A stretch of DNA of 64,000 nt, taken from NCBI GenBank assembly GCA_038049695.1, contig CP142456.1, positions 15,404,501 through 15,468,500 on the forward strand. Direction: 5' to 3'. The first letter of the stretch is position 1. Every line of letters starts with the position of its first letter. Positions 11,881-25,035 of this stretch are shown here, piece after piece. The position numbers were made by a program, and so were the translations under genes. The notes under the pieces were generated by a model. The model made no database searches and was not told where the DNA came from. It saw only the letters and a program-made list of their open reading frames with translations. Source of the DNA: Cinnamomum chago. Taxonomy: Eukaryota; Streptophyta; Magnoliopsida; Laurales; Lauraceae.

Positions 11881-12540
11881 AATCCTCCAGTCATATTCTA
11901 AACATTAAGTTTGAAAAAAAAAAGATATATAATAAAAGAATAGAGATTTTTCTGATAATTAATACAAGATAGGGGAGAAGAAGAAAGCTAATATAATATA
12001 CTATAGACTATATATAAATATGGAATCTCAGACTTAAATGAAATAAATACCTCAAAAAAAATTTAAGGGCCCTTAGTCTTGTCTCTTCATGACTTGATCT
12101 TTAGCCCCCAAAAACTTCTTAGAAATATGCTTAGAGAGAGTTGAATGCTTTGAGAGAGATAGAGAGCGAGAGAATTGGATGATGTTGGCGATAAATGAGA
12201 ATGGGAAAACCAAACCCCCCCATTACCAATTATAGAGTTTTGAAAATTCAAAAGGACAAAAAATACCCCTAATATGACTGTTGGAAGGGAAAAATGGTCA
12301 AAACACCCCTTATAGCTGTTTTATAACCATTGGGGATAAAACGATCATTTTACAGCTCCCGCCGTGCTGTTGACGGGCTGTGCTGAAATGTGCAGGCCGT
12401 GTTGTGTCGCATGGCCCGCCAATCAACGACCCATCCGTTTGGCCCACCATGCACGTGGGCCGACCCCTCCGGCCCACCAGGCACAACAGGCCTGGCCAAC
12501 CCCAAAATGAATATTTAAAAAAAAAAATTGTCCATTTTAA

Positions 12541-12560
12541 CCCCCCCCCCCCCCCCCCCC
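12541..12560. repeat. Poly-C tract inside the hAT end
   Basis: A run of 20 C that lies at the same place relative to the hAT 5' end as the 15-C run at 22664. It is therefore a family feature and not a random slip. Confidence 0.85.
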
Positions 12561-13698
12561 CGAACGGGCATAAAACAATCATATAAGGGGTATTTTTTGT
12601 CCTTTTCAATTTTAAAAAGTCTATAAATACTCGAATCCTCTCATTATTCTCAGTGGAGTAGGTCAAGTTTGACAAAACCACTTAAATATCTTTACTTACA
12701 ATGGGTTATATTTATATGCTTTACTAGTCAAGATTCCTCATGACTTTGCGAGTGCATGTTTCAGAATTGTGGTGCTCTTGTTCAAAGTGCAATTAATGGA
12801 TTAACCATGATAGGCAAACCTATGTAGACTTTAGGGGTCATTCATATCTCAGTTCTTATACCTAGTCTCCAGTTTGTGGATTGCACTACATAATCTCAGA
12901 GCATGGTGCAAATTTCTAAGAACATTACTAGTAGGCTCCTCTGCTAAAACAAAGTTAATAAATGTCACATTTTTCCACATTATCCTCATGTAGGGGGTGA
13001 ATCCAGGAAGGAGCGGAGGATTTAAAAAACCCACCCAAATCACTAGCCACTCTGGTGGATGTAAATGGGGATTCAGGCAAGGGCAAATGTAATATGGATC
13101 CTCATTGCACATGTACAGACTCCTTTAGTTACAAGAATTTACAGGATCATTTCTGGTGGGCGTCTATGAATTTCAAATGCTGGGTTTTTGACTTGTCTAA
13201 ATTATACGGGAGATTACTTACTCAAAAATTTAGGCAGCCTGAGTTTCATAAATTCCAAGTCTATAAATGCTCGAACCCTCTCATTCTTCTCAGTAGAGTG
13301 GGTCAAGTTTGACCAAACTACTTAAATATTTTTGTGATTTTCCGTACTTGTATTCTAATTTTTAATTTTAATACCGTAAAAGAAAAAAATAATTAAAAAA
13401 TATATATTAAAAGAGGCACGCCGATAGACGGCCTGGCCCGTGGCACGGGCGGGCTGGGATTGGCTGGCACGGCCGTTTGAGATGCCTATCTTAACGGCAT
13501 CGGTCAGGCCCGTCCCCATGAGACACATCCCAATGCCCTTCACCACAAATTCCTTGGCCTGGCTGGGGCCCATACTTGAGATTTTGTCGTCACAACCTTC
13601 TACACGACATGCCTCATTCCCACCGTCAAATAGAAAGCAACGTGACACTCCTCTGTTCGTCCCTAGTGACGAAACGAGTCAAAATGGCAGACTCCTGC

Positions 13699-13704
13699 CA
13701 CGTG
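13699..13704. promoter_or_regulatory. G-box upstream of BCH
   Basis: CACGTG in the context GCCACGTGGAAA, about 281 bases before the BCH start codon. In plants G-boxes are bound by bZIP (HY5) and bHLH (PIF) factors that control light-responsive carotenoid genes. The assignment here is by position and motif only. Confidence 0.45.
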
Positions 13705-13821
13705 GAAAACCCGGGCCCACCACACGACAAGTGTCCCTGCCAAAAACAAAAACAAAATATGGCCTACGTTTTCCCATGGTCCACACCCCATTCCACCACC
13801 TCCACACGATCTTCACCCCTT

Positions 13822-13827
13822 CACGTG
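13822..13827. promoter_or_regulatory. Second G-box upstream of BCH
   Basis: CACGTG followed by GACGTCGTGG, about 158 bases before the start codon. The adjacent GACGTC is a second ACGT-core site, making a composite ACGT cluster. A CCAATAAAAACC stretch near 13873 may serve as the CCAAT/TATA region, followed by a CT-rich 5'UTR. Confidence 0.45.
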
Positions 13828-13984
13828 GACGTCGTGGCACAACAGTAATTTCCTCCATATCCCATTCAATCTTCCAATAAAAACCCTCTCTCACCATTCT
13901 CTCTGTTTCTCTCTCTTGCAATTTGAACTGAAACGCTCTCTCTCTCTCTCTCCATTGCTCTTCTTCTGAGGTTGGAAAGGATCC

Positions 13985-16900
13985 ATGGCGGCCGGAATCT
14001 CCGCCGCAGCAACCCCTAAAATCATCCGCACCGGCCGGAACCCCTTCCTTGGCCCAAAACCCAAGACCGCCACCGGCAGCTGCTTCCTCCTCTTCTCATC
14101 CCCGAACCACCGCCGTCCGGCCAGGATCCTCCCGCTGAGAACCCGAACCCGAACCCTAACCATCTGCTTCCTAACTTCAGACAAATCACAAGACCATCCA
14201 ACAGTCGAGAAACCCGAAGAAGAGGAAATCGAACAGCAGCAGCAGCAGATCTCAGCCGTCCGCGTAAACGAGAGGATTGCGAGGAAGAAATCCGAGCGGT
14301 CCACGTATCTAGTCGCCGCAGTGATGTCGAGCTTCGGTATCACATCCATGGCCTGCGCTGCCGTTTATTACAGATTTTACTGGCAGATGGAGGTCTTTTC
14401 ATCTCATCTTCGATCCTTTTGTGTTTGAATGCTGATTGATGTTGAGGACTACAATTTTCTATACTACTTCGGACTACTGAGATGTCTGGTTTTTTTTTTT
14501 TTTTACAGGGTGGAGTGGTGCCCGTCTCAGAAATGTTCGGTACCTTTGCATTATCAGTTGGAGCTGCAGTAAGTATGAGTAGGCGACTTTTTAGGAAATT
14601 GGTGAAAGCTCTAAATTGCGCCGGGAATCACTAACTTGCGCACTGGGTGGGTTTTATTTGGTCAGGTTGGGATGGAGTTCTGGGCAAGGTGGGCCCACAA
14701 AGCGCTCTGGCACGCCTCACTATGGCACATGCATGAGGTATTTGATTTTGGTGTCAGTTTGTTTTTATGGGTTGGTTGGTTGGGTGGGTCTTTTTTAGAA
14801 TATTACCAAAAAAATCTTCGTGTTAGATTCCGGTGCACCAAAAGCTCTCATATGTTTTTTTTTTATTTTTTATTTTACAATTAAGACCCTCCTGCCAATT
14901 TTCACTCGTCTTCTTTTGAGGAAGAAGAATTACTAGAAAAAATCACATTAGATTTCGGTGCACCAAAAAAGCTATTATAGTTTCTCTATAACAATGAAAA
15001 AATCTCCTATTAATTTTCACTTTTATTTGAACGATGGTGGTATTGCAGCTAGTTTTAATTAAGGTGCACCAAAAAGGCCCTTATAATTTTTAGGTAATAA
15101 TAAAAAATTTCCTGTTAATTTTCACTTCAGTTCGAGCGAACAAAAGTGAAAATTGGCAGGGGAGAGAAACTATGAGGGCCCTGCATACAGGACATATAAG
15201 GTGATTTTTTCGATAAATTTTTTTTCCGTACTTGCTCATAATGTGCTAACGTGCGCACTTGATGTGCAGTCACACCATCGGCCGAGGGAAGGACCGTTCG
15301 AGCTGAACGATGTTTTTGCGATCATCAACGCCGTTCCAGCGATTGGGCTGCTCTCCTATGGATTCTTCAATAAAGGACTGTTTCCAGGGCTCTGCTTTGG
15401 TGCTGTGAGTCAAAAAAAAAAAAATTTGTTTCCATTTCTGCCCCTCTAGAGCCGACTCAATTGACCATAATGCCATTGGTTGGTGGTTGGTGGTGGTCAC
15501 TGGTACTGCTACTAGTGGCTGAGTTGTAGAGATGATGAGGGTATTTTGGTCACTTGTTTGGAGATTTTTTCTTGGGGGTTGTGTGGGTGTTGAAGGGTGT
15601 TTTAATTTTGAGTGTATTGTGTGTGGAATGGAATGCAGGGTCTGGGCATCACTGTGTTTGGAATGGCTTACATGTTCGTCCATGATGGGCTCGTCCACCG
15701 TCGATTTCCTGTGGGCCCCATTGCCAATGTCCCATATTTTAGGAGAGTGGCAGCTGCACACCAAGTAAGTGGACTGTCTCTTTCAAGTGTTTTGTACATG
15801 ATTATTGATCTTTTGATGAGCCTAGCACCTACTAGAAGGGTGGATTTACACTCTTGAGCGGTTTACAATTTTAATAGCTAGAATTCATCTTATAGAATTT
15901 GACCGTTGGGCTTCTGCATTAGGTTAGAATTTGTATCTGCACTGTCAATTCAGATCAAATCTGATTGGGCCTAGTTTGTTTCAATGTAATTTTTCAATTC
16001 CACCATATCAATCAATCCATCCCAAACTTCACCTGGTAATTCTGGGTTTGATTGGATTCTACACTACAGATGCAGGTTAATGAATAGGTATTACAATGTA
16101 GAATTTATACTATTCTTTCTCAAACATGCATAGACTCTGCCCACTACCAGACAAAGTGCTAGTTCCATTACATGGGTGAATTCTTGTCCCCACTACCACA
16201 GAAAGTGCTAGTCCCATTGCATGGAAGTATTCATGTCCCGGGCACACCCACACCACACGCTCGCGCACACCCCACACGGGCACCCCACCCCTCACACGCA
16301 ACCACCACAACCGCACCCACACAATGCACGCCACACCCACAAATTTGGATCCTCCAAACGGTGCACCTAGAGTGTTGGTTTACAACTCATTTGACCTTAT
16401 CAACAAAGTCAACTTTATAGGATAAGTATATATTCAAAAACATTCAAGTGAGAGGTTACTCTGGAACCTATCAGAAGGAGAAAGCATCACAGTTCCTATT
16501 AGTGGTAACCATTTGAGTGCCTTATGGGTCCCACTTAGCCCAACCCCAGCACGCTCACTAGCCTGTTCATGAGTTTTCACTCACATGATTTTATATATAT
16601 ATATATATATATATCTGAATTATACTCACCATATATAATGTAATTGCAAATTACAATGTGGTAGAAGTAACAATAATTTTATGGGGGTGGACAAAATGTC
16701 ATATATTCAGTCATGTGGTGGAACTGTTTTGAAAGAAGTTGAAATAATATCATGGGCAGGTATTTGGTTTTTTAACACTCTTCTTAATCTGTCATCTATA
16801 GATCCATCATTCAGAAAAATTCAATGGAGTGCCATACGGGCTGTTCCTAGGACCAAAGGTGAGTTTTCCCTTTAAAAGTCTTGTTTAGCTTGAATGACAC

Positions 16901-17029
16901 CAGGTCCTTGGGTTGTGCTTTGGATTTCTCACTTTTAGGTCTGTGTTGTAGGAGCTGGAGGAGGTAGGAGGCATTGGGGAGTTGGAGAAGGAGATAAACA
17001 AGAGAATTAAGATGTATAACAGCTCATAA
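13985..17029 (+). CDS. BCH: Beta-carotene 3-hydroxylase (non-heme di-iron), plastid
   Basis: The enzyme hydroxylates the beta-rings of beta-carotene to give zeaxanthin in plastid membranes. Seven exons: 13985-14392, 14509-14568, 14666-14737, 15270-15404, 15639-15764, 16802-16858, 16952-17029. All introns are GT-AG and all junctions are phase 0, giving 311 aa, the usual length. Residues 1 to about 95 form a Ser/Arg/Pro-rich plastid transit peptide with an acidic Glu/Gln tract. The catalytic histidine boxes are HKALWH, HESHH, HDGLVH and HQIHH, all intact, with hydrophobic segments (ERSTYLVAAVMSS onwards) between them. The start is the first ATG after the CT-rich leader (GGATCCATGG). Two G-boxes lie upstream, and a hAT end is about 500 bp before the ATG. 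No damage is visible, so I regard it as functional. The Ile in HQIHH is Leu in the homologues I recall. Confidence 0.96.
16591..16614. repeat. (TA)n microsatellite in BCH intron 5
   Basis: About 12 TA units inside the 1037-bp fifth intron of BCH. Confidence 0.9.
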
Positions 17030-17533
17030 ATAATAAGCAGCTTACCCCAAATAGAAAAAGAACACAGCTTATGTTCTTATTAGCACTGTTTAACTACAAA
17101 AGCTTGATTGTGATGAGTTGTGGATTATAGGAAAGAGAAATGGACAGTAATGTACCATGGTAATGTTCAAATGAGCAAGAAGAGAATGAATGATTTTTAC
17201 TGGGATCAATGAATTATGGTGTCCAGATTTCTCATCCATTCACCTTGCAATTTTTCGTTTCTGAACTGTGGGGTCCACTTTCATGCATGCACGGCTGTGC
17301 TAAAAATTGGGTCATTTGACCATTTTATTATTTGCTTTTAGTAGATTCACAACTAGACAATTTTTAAGCCGTTTAGAGGGAAAGCCTGTTTTTCATCTTT
17401 TCTCAGGGATTTCTACATGTAAATTATAGGATTGAATCTTTAATTGATGGCAGAACATAGAAATATTATATGTCACCCTTAGAGTGCCTCGTACATTCTG
17501 ATTTTTTTTTCTTTTCCTTCCTGAACAAAGATG

Positions 17534-17535
<2 letters not shown>

Positions 17536-17569
<34 letters not shown>
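17536..17569. repeat. (TA)n microsatellite
   Basis: About 17 uninterrupted TA units downstream of BCH. Confidence 0.95.
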
Positions 17570-17572
<3 letters not shown>

Positions 17573-18004
17573 CATGATATCACATGAATCTCGTGATATC
17601 AAAATATGCTGCTCTCTTTTTTATTTAGAAAGGCACCCACCCTGTAACTCACTAACTCCCATCTTCTGTAAAAATGCAAGCAATTGCGCGTTTGGATGAG
17701 GTTAAATAAAGAGTTCCCTCTCCCTCATACCTGAAATAAGAAAGAAGGAGAAGAAAAGGGGAGTTGAGAGTTGCTGACTGGGTGTGAGATGATAAGATTG
17801 ATCTTTGGTGGGCTTAGGTGGGCCCCATAAGCACTCTATCTAAAGGCTGCGATCTTCCAATCCCATGATGGCCATGTGGAATCCAGCAGTCCCATGACTC
17901 CCATCTTGTGGGCCTGAACATATCCAAGAAAAATCAAGCTGATTTAGTGATCCTTGTCATCATCATATTGAGGTGCTGCTTCCCCCAAAAAAAAAAAAAA
18001 ATTT

Positions 18005-18052
18005 AATAATAATAATAATAATAATAATAATCATGATGATGATGATGATGAT
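18005..18052. repeat. Compound (AAT)n(GAT)n microsatellite
   Basis: About nine AAT/ATA units run directly into about seven GAT units. Confidence 0.9.
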
Positions 18053-20296
18053 GGGCTGCTTCCCTATTCAATGAGGAGCATTTACCAGTTTTCAGTTTTT
18101 TAACCCATGTGACCAAAATCTGGAATGGAGCTTTAGTATGTATTATACAGTGGGCCATCCCATGATAGTAATGAAAGGTGATGCGATACAAAAACATATT
18201 AATCGGTTTCTGAAATCTTCTAAAAATTCGATGCTAGCCAGCAGAGTTGTTAATCTCATACCAGTAAAGACGCAGGTGCATGCACATGTGAGCTAGGCAC
18301 TCAGCAAGATAAACTACCGATCAGAGTCCAAAGAAACATACAACTTTGTAAAGTTTAGCTGAAATACCGAGGCCTATTATAAGATCTCATGAACAGACTC
18401 AAGGCCAAGGAATCATGGGTTTCATCAATTACCTGCGCCAATAGTATACATGTTTTGATTCCCTTGCAATAGAAGATTTGCATGGGTTTTATTAATGGAA
18501 CAAATTTATCAAGAAAAATATCTTCAAGAGGTAATTTACTAAAACCTATTTACCAACTTTAATCACAATGTGCTACCAGCAAGACCTAGTAGTCCAAAAC
18601 TATGTTGTTAACTTTTGCTTTTGAATATTTACATTCAATGAAAACTATGTTTTTAAGAACGGGCTATTACCCCCAATGATAAGAGGTGTCAGCTTTTACC
18701 TGGCTGCTCCCTCGTCGGGGGTGCCCCACCTCACCTGAGGTCTACTCCCCTCACCAAAGGGCTAGGGCTCCCAGCAAAACAAAAATGAAAACTATGTTGT
18801 TAACAGGAATCCAATAATAAAACCCTTGTGTTATGTTTAGGAAATGGAAAAAAGAAAAAGGAGAAATCACACATTGAGATATTACTAGAAAAATAGAAAG
18901 ATCAAAAGGAATTAAGAAAAATAATTAAAAGCAAGATTCTAATGCAGTAAACTCTTATATTCGGTTATATGTCATAATGGATATTTATAGGTTGTGTGGC
19001 TTTGGTGGAGAAACACAGGCAAGTTTGCTGTGTGTAAAATGCTAATGCATGGTAAAAAAAAAAAATTACTTAAAGATTCAAAATGGGGTTTTCTTCCATA
19101 TCCAAAGTGGGGCCTCTAGCCCTTCACTGAAACACAAGCAACCATTCTACAAGAGAAAAAACAAAGGCAGCCAAACTTTCTCATGATCTTGAAGCATGTT
19201 CATACTAAACAATCCTTCATCAATTTCAAAATGCAGGTGATGAGCATCCCACTGGCAAGATGTGAGAACTTGAACATGAACGTATAGGAGTCAAGTACCT
19301 AGGCTTTGATCTTTACTTCTTTGTATCAGTCCAAAAATATATGACATTTTACTACTAAATTTTTTAAGTATCAGTCCAGAAGTATATTACATATTATGGC
19401 CAAATGACAAAATACCTGATTTTATTAGTGCTCTAAAGAACCAGCCCAGATTTTTAAAAGCAGCAGCCTCATTTCTAAACTTAAATAAGCGAGTCTAGCA
19501 AGGGTGTCGTTACACGAGTGCAGCCCACCAGATTGGATATACAACTCATTGAGGATAAAATCAAGCATCCCTCTCCACAAGATACATATTAACCATTTAA
19601 TCACACATACAATATCCAAGAGCTATAAGTACATAGAAACAATATGTATTCTCTTTATGATAATTAGCACACAACATCATGCAGATATCTTGTTCTTTCC
19701 ATTGAACCTAGATCTCGAGATCTCCAAATGTTGCGTCCCTAATATTAATTATCAATGAGTCTTTAGCCCATTCTTTTGACTGTTTCTAGACTTTCTACTT
19801 TGCAAGGCCTTTTGTTCTCACATGAACCACAATTACTTCTTTAATGAATCGCCTAACCTAGCCAAAAGTGAAACTTGATTAGCGATTGTTCGATTCCAAA
19901 TAGGAGCTTAGCTTGGATTTTCAAAACCGTGTAGATTGAATTTAGGGCAGGTTCAAGTTTGGGCTGCAAGTACTAGAAATGCCCATGTGAACACCATGCA
20001 TACCATCCAAGCATGCCAGCTATCGAGGCCCACCTGTGGCCCCACAAACCATGGGACAGAAGGCGATGGAAAGACTCAGGTAGGACCACTCTAGATATCA
20101 AACTTCAAGTCAAGCCAATAACCCTAATTCCTTCATATATGGCCAACAACTATAACAATTTTTAATAAATAAATTGACAATCGATCCAATGATCCATTCC
20201 CAACGAATCAATACAAGCTACATTGGATATGAGGCGTGGTTTATACCCTTCATCCATATTGGTCACTCGGTGCCCCACATGATACCGTGAGACATA

Positions 20297-20298
<2 letters not shown>

Positions 20299-20326
<28 letters not shown>
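20299..20326. repeat. (TA)n microsatellite
   Basis: About 14 TA units. Confidence 0.9.
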
Positions 20327-20333
<7 letters not shown>

Positions 20334-22663
20334 GGAGATACTCCTATCAGAGCATTTCTCACTTTACTATAAAATATAAGGTGGGCGCCCTCACATCTAT
20401 ATCTAATACCAACAACTTAAATACAAATATCAAACTCTTCTCATATTGCAATCAACTGGGAATTGATAATTTGACTTGGGCTTGGGCCAGGTATGTTGGG
20501 GTATAATTTGGGTTACTCTGATTTGAATTTACCTACACTAACCTCTATAATTTAAACCCTAATTATACAAATAAGCATAAGACCAATAAAGTCAGATGAA
20601 AGTAGATAATGTTAGGCATGACAATCAAAAGCTACGGATCACTCACTCTTACTTGTCACCTCCTCATTGGCAACTCTCAGACACAAAGAGATCAAGCATC
20701 CAATCATCCTGCACAATGGAAGACACAAACCAACAAGACGAGAAAAAGAAATAAGAGAGTCATAGTTTCAATAATGCAACAATAGCTTTATGGAAGAGGG
20801 ACCCCCATTGTCATACAAGGGATCCAAAGTGATTGGAAAAATGGACTCTGGACAGGATAGAACTGGCTGGTAAGATCATACATATCTATTAAATTACAAA
20901 GTGATGACTCTATTCACTCAACCCTATCGTCCTTTTTATAAGGTTTGAGCCAATCCACAACATGGGGAGACCAATAAAGTTAAAAATTTCAGCCATTTAC
21001 AGAATTGGGTGGCCAATATGGTAAACAAATTTTTGTATCCCAATATTACTTTTTTGATAGGTAATAAGCCTAAAAGTTGACTGTACTAGAATAATATTCA
21101 TCGTTGATTGAATCATGACTTGGGGTAGGAGCAATCCCATTAAATTTGTTGGATCGATTATACACTCGTACTTGTTCGATCAAGGGGATAGAATGATGAT
21201 CCAAACCTTCATCACCATTGGAGTGGAGAGGCGGGGGGAGATCTTTCGATCTAACACCATCCCATCCCAAGGCAGGGTCCTAAGTGGGCCCCACACACGA
21301 AAAAAGGGGTCGTTGCACATGCACGCCGTAGGAATATCCAGGAGCCACGCAATGTGGACGGTCAATAAATCCACACTGGCTGAGTTTTCCCAATATTCAA
21401 TTTTACTTGCTTGGGTCAATTGTTATTTATGCATGGATTATGAAAATGGGATATATATATATATAAAAGATCTGCATGTATGGATTTTAAGTATGTAAAA
21501 TTTACACCTGTCAAACACAGTACCTCAAGTTGTCTCGTGCAGTTTCAGACCCTTCCAAGTAAGAAAGTTTTCATATAGAAAGAACCTTATTTATACATTA
21601 TATTCACACCTCATTTTATGTATGTGATTTATAAATAAGTGCAAACAAATATACGTATGCGTAAACCTTACACATAATATTTAGACATGCAAATGAGCAC
21701 AAACAAACGACCACTTATAACTATCTAATAGCAGGCAGGATCAAAAGACCTATGGCCTTTCATCATCTCTGGGAGACATTTTGGGCGAAGCCTGAAGCCA
21801 TTGTATCTAACAGTTTGGATCATAGGACTATGTAGATGCCCCTCTTCGGAAATCATAAATGCAATTAAACTCACAAATGATCATTGCCTCCCATGTTTCA
21901 ATTTCAACAAACAGATCAATTAACAAGAAGTTTGTGGTTCTGTACCATCTACCTACTCTCACCCCTGTATGAAAGGTGGGCCCAACCATCAAATGATAAT
22001 GCCTTCTAATCTGGTCTTCCACATTACTCATATCAACATTGTAGAAAAATGATCTCAAGGAATACCAAAGAGGGTAGCACTCTAAACCCTTCAAACCCTT
22101 TCTCACATGGGCCATGTTCTTCAGTGAGACCTCACAAACCCATCTTCCTCACATGTTTCATGACTCGCAGTAAAACTGTAAGGGTTCAAAATCCAAATGA
22201 TCGTCTAGGAGTGTCCCATATATGTGGTCTTACAATCTTTAGAACTTGGTAGAGCCCACTAGTTAGGTTTGGAACATGATGGAGAGGGGCGACTTGTGGA
22301 TGTGAGGCCCATTTGGGTTCATTGCTGGTGAGGCAGTAGTGAATCCTTAGAATCGGATCACTGTATGCAAATTGATTGGGTGCTCATATCAATCCATCCA
22401 ATTGATGGCTATCACTTTGTGGTTATCACCTAGGCATGTCAAATGGGCCGGGCCAGCCCGATTCAGCATGGCCCGGTCAACATCACGGCCCACAGGGCAC
22501 GGCCCGTGACATGGCCTTGCTGGGCCGAGGCGGCTAGGCCCATTTGGCCCTGCCCGCCAAGCACGCCTAGCACTAGGGATGGCCCCTGCGGCCCGCCAAG
22601 ATCGGCCTACCAGCCCGCTAGGCCCACCCAACGGCCAAAAAGGTCCTTTTTTTAAAAAAAATT

Positions 22664-22678
22664 ACCCCCCCCCCCCCC
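22664..22678. repeat. Poly-C tract in hAT subterminal region
   Basis: A run of 15 C following an A-run, placed as in the 12541 copy. Confidence 0.85.
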
Positions 22679-23217
22679 AAACAGCAATAAAACGGTCATA
22701 TAAGGGGTATTTTGTGTCATTTTCCATTTTACAAAGCCTATAAATACCCTAACCCTCTCATTCTCATTCCTCACCAATTTACACAACTCTCTCACTCTTT
22801 ATACATTCTCTAGCTCTCTCTCAAAGCATTCAACTCTTTCACTCTTTCTAAGAAGTTTTTGGATAGCCAAATATCAAGTCATCAAAAGACAAGATTAAAG
22901 AGGCCTTCAAAGATTTAGAGGTATTCATATTATTTAAATTTAAGATTCCATATATATAAGTTTATAATATATTATATAACTCTCATTTTCTCCCATTTCT
23001 TATATTAATTATCACAAAAGAAGGCTATTAGCCTATTACTAATACTGTTATTATTTATAAATTTTATTTTTTGAAATAAGGCTAGAAGATTTCCTACAAA
23101 ATCTTCTTTACGGGTAGAAGAAGATTTTATTGAATTAGAAGATGAAGTAAGTGATTTACATCCCCCCTTTCCTCAGAGTTCCCGTAAACCAACCAAGAGG
23201 AATAGAACTTCAGTAGT

Positions 23218-25035
23218 TTGGGATATATATATACAACGTTTGATGTTATTGAACATGGAAAGAATGTTGAAAAGGCAAAATGTAAATTTTGTAGTAAGAT
23301 TTATTTTGCCGATTCAAAATCGGGTACTGGCCATTTATCAAGACATAAGCAAAAATGTTTAGCCTTACATAAGCCAGCGGATGTATGGGGCAGGGACGCC
23401 TGGTTCACAAACCCAAATTCTACTACTAGTGGTGGTAGTAGTAGTAATAGCAGTTTGAGTCTTTTTTTTTTTTTTTTATGCACAAAGTGCTAGACAAAAT
23501 CTTGTTAAAATGATTGTGTTATCCGAATTACCATTTTCTTTTGTTGAAAATGAGTTTTTTGAAGAATGGGTCCAGAAATACTGTCAACCACAATTTCCCA
23601 CTATTTCAAGAAATACAGTCAGAGATGATGCTATTAAACTCTGGCAGGAAGAGAAAACAAACATAAAAAATTACCTTGCAAAAATTCCTGGTAGCATAGT
23701 CATAATTACAAATATGTGGACTTCTAAAGGGGGTGATAGTTTTCTTTATATTACTGCACATAACATAGATGCAAAATAGATTATTAATAAACGTATAATT
23801 AGTTTTACCTATCATGAATGGCCACACAATGGAATTAGAATAAGTACATTTATTTTGGAAAAACTAGATGAATACAATATTAAGGAAAAAGTTACAACTA
23901 TAACTTTAGATAATGCCAGTAATAATACAGTGGCTATTGAATTAATGAGAATGTAGATGCCACTTGCAACTTTGATAGATAGCTCTATCTTCCAAAATAG
24001 ATGTGTATGTCACATCTTAAATCTCATTGCAAAGATTGATTTAAAGCATATTTTAAGTTACACAGATGGTATTAAAGACATTGCTAGATTTATTTTCTGC
24101 TCCACACAGAGAAGACAATTGTATGCCCAAATATGTGCGAAGCAAGATGTATCAGCTAGTAAAATACCTAAAGAGGTAGAACATAGATGGAATTCTATGT
24201 ACGATTTGTTAAACAAGACACTTGACTAGAAAACTGTTTTGAATGAATTTTGTGCTTTTCATGCACAAGATTTGATGATTAATGATGAACATTGGGAGTT
24301 ATGTGCCCATATAAGAGATTTATTAGAAGCATTTTATACTCCAACATTAATTTTTTCCAGAATATATTATCCCACATCTAATGAAGCTTTTTAAAATTAC
24401 TTTACAACTCAATAGATTTAGAGATCATTTTTTACTTAGTAGCACTATTAGAAAGATTGAAGGAAATTTTAATAAATATTGAAAAGAGGCTCCAATGACA
24501 TTTTCTTTAGCTGTTGTATTTGATCCCAGGCTAAAATTAAGTTGTACAATTTTTAATTGATGGAATAAATAAAAATATGAATTATATAGATTTAAATATT
24601 TTTTCAAATATAAGGGCAAATTTACAAGCACTTTTTCAATTTTATCGTGAGCAAATGGGGACAACTGGGCTTTGTATGGGTCATTCAGAAGTCCAACAAA
24701 TAGGTGTTGGTGAGTGGGATGTGTGGTATTCTTCCCTGTCCACGGGCATGACATCCAGCTTAAGCTCAAGTAACACAGTGATGGAGTTATCATCGTATCT
24801 TGACGTTGGTGTAATACAAGTGCAGGATGCATCTAGTTTTGACCTTTTAGCTTGGTGGAAGCAACAAGAAAGTGTTATCCGGTGTTAGCCTCCATGGTTT
24901 GTGATCTACTGACTAATTCAATGTCTTTTGTAGCATCAAAACAGGCTTTTAGTGCAGGTAGACGTGTAGTGGATGACAGAAGAACAAATCTAACTGAAGA
25001 AACGGTGGAGTGTTGTATTTACCTACGAGACTAGT
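23218..25035 (+). pseudogene. hAT transposase (zf-BED, RNase H-like, dimerisation), decayed
   Basis: The zf-BED finger is readable at 23275-23360 (CKFCSKIYF then GHLSRHKQKC). After a Ser-rich linker and a frameshift near 23470, the RNase H-like core follows. It shows ISRNTVRDDAIKLW, IVIITNMWTSKGGDSFLYIT (first catalytic Asp area), ITLDNASNNT (second Asp), CVCHILNL and EVEHRWNSMYD. The C-terminal dimerisation block is at 24780-25035 (YLDVG, SSFDLLAWW, FSAGRRVVDDRRTNL). Stops at 23777, 23954 and 24227 and frameshifts after 24390 and near 24880 prevent a full product. The enzyme would cut the element at its TIRs. Confidence 0.85.

Larger units (their letters stand above)
8711..13488. mobile_element. 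Composite of two hAT copies, head to head
   Basis: The left outer end is TAGAGGTGTCGCACGGC; the right outer end, read on the minus strand, is TAGGCATCTCAAACGGCC. Both match the hAT terminus seen at 22431. From 8711 to about 12360 the sequence is a minus-oriented hAT (C-terminal transposase first, 5' leader last). From about 12370 to 13488 it is a plus-oriented, internally deleted hAT with the GGCCC-rich 5' end, a C20 run at 12541, and two direct copies of a TATAAATACTCGAA block (near 12615 and 13262). I found no outer 8-bp target duplication, so it was probably built by separate insertions and rearrangement. Confidence 0.6.
17030..22430. other. Long intergenic stretch, no supported gene
   Basis: This covers the BCH 3' flank and downstream spacer. 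It holds (TA)n at 17536-17569, AAT/GAT repeats at 18005-18052, (TA)n at 20299-20326, and a CCCC/GGGG-rich patch at 18670-18770. The minus-strand frame at 21828-22115 (95 aa) is the longest plausible one, but I recognise nothing in it. Upstream exons of the tentative gene ending at 26370 could lie here; I could not identify any. Confidence 0.5.

Noticed and set aside
13055-13312. 85-codon open frame on the plus strand
   Set aside because: It overlaps the hAT composite and its flank and has no recognisable domain; composition looks random.
8711-13488. One intact hAT element with TIRs at both outer ends
   Set aside because: The interior shows two opposite-oriented copies with separate 5' regions, and no outer 8-bp duplication was found.
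21828-22115. 95-codon minus-strand frame near the hAT element
   Set aside because: No recognisable motif, no splice context and no neighbour supporting it.
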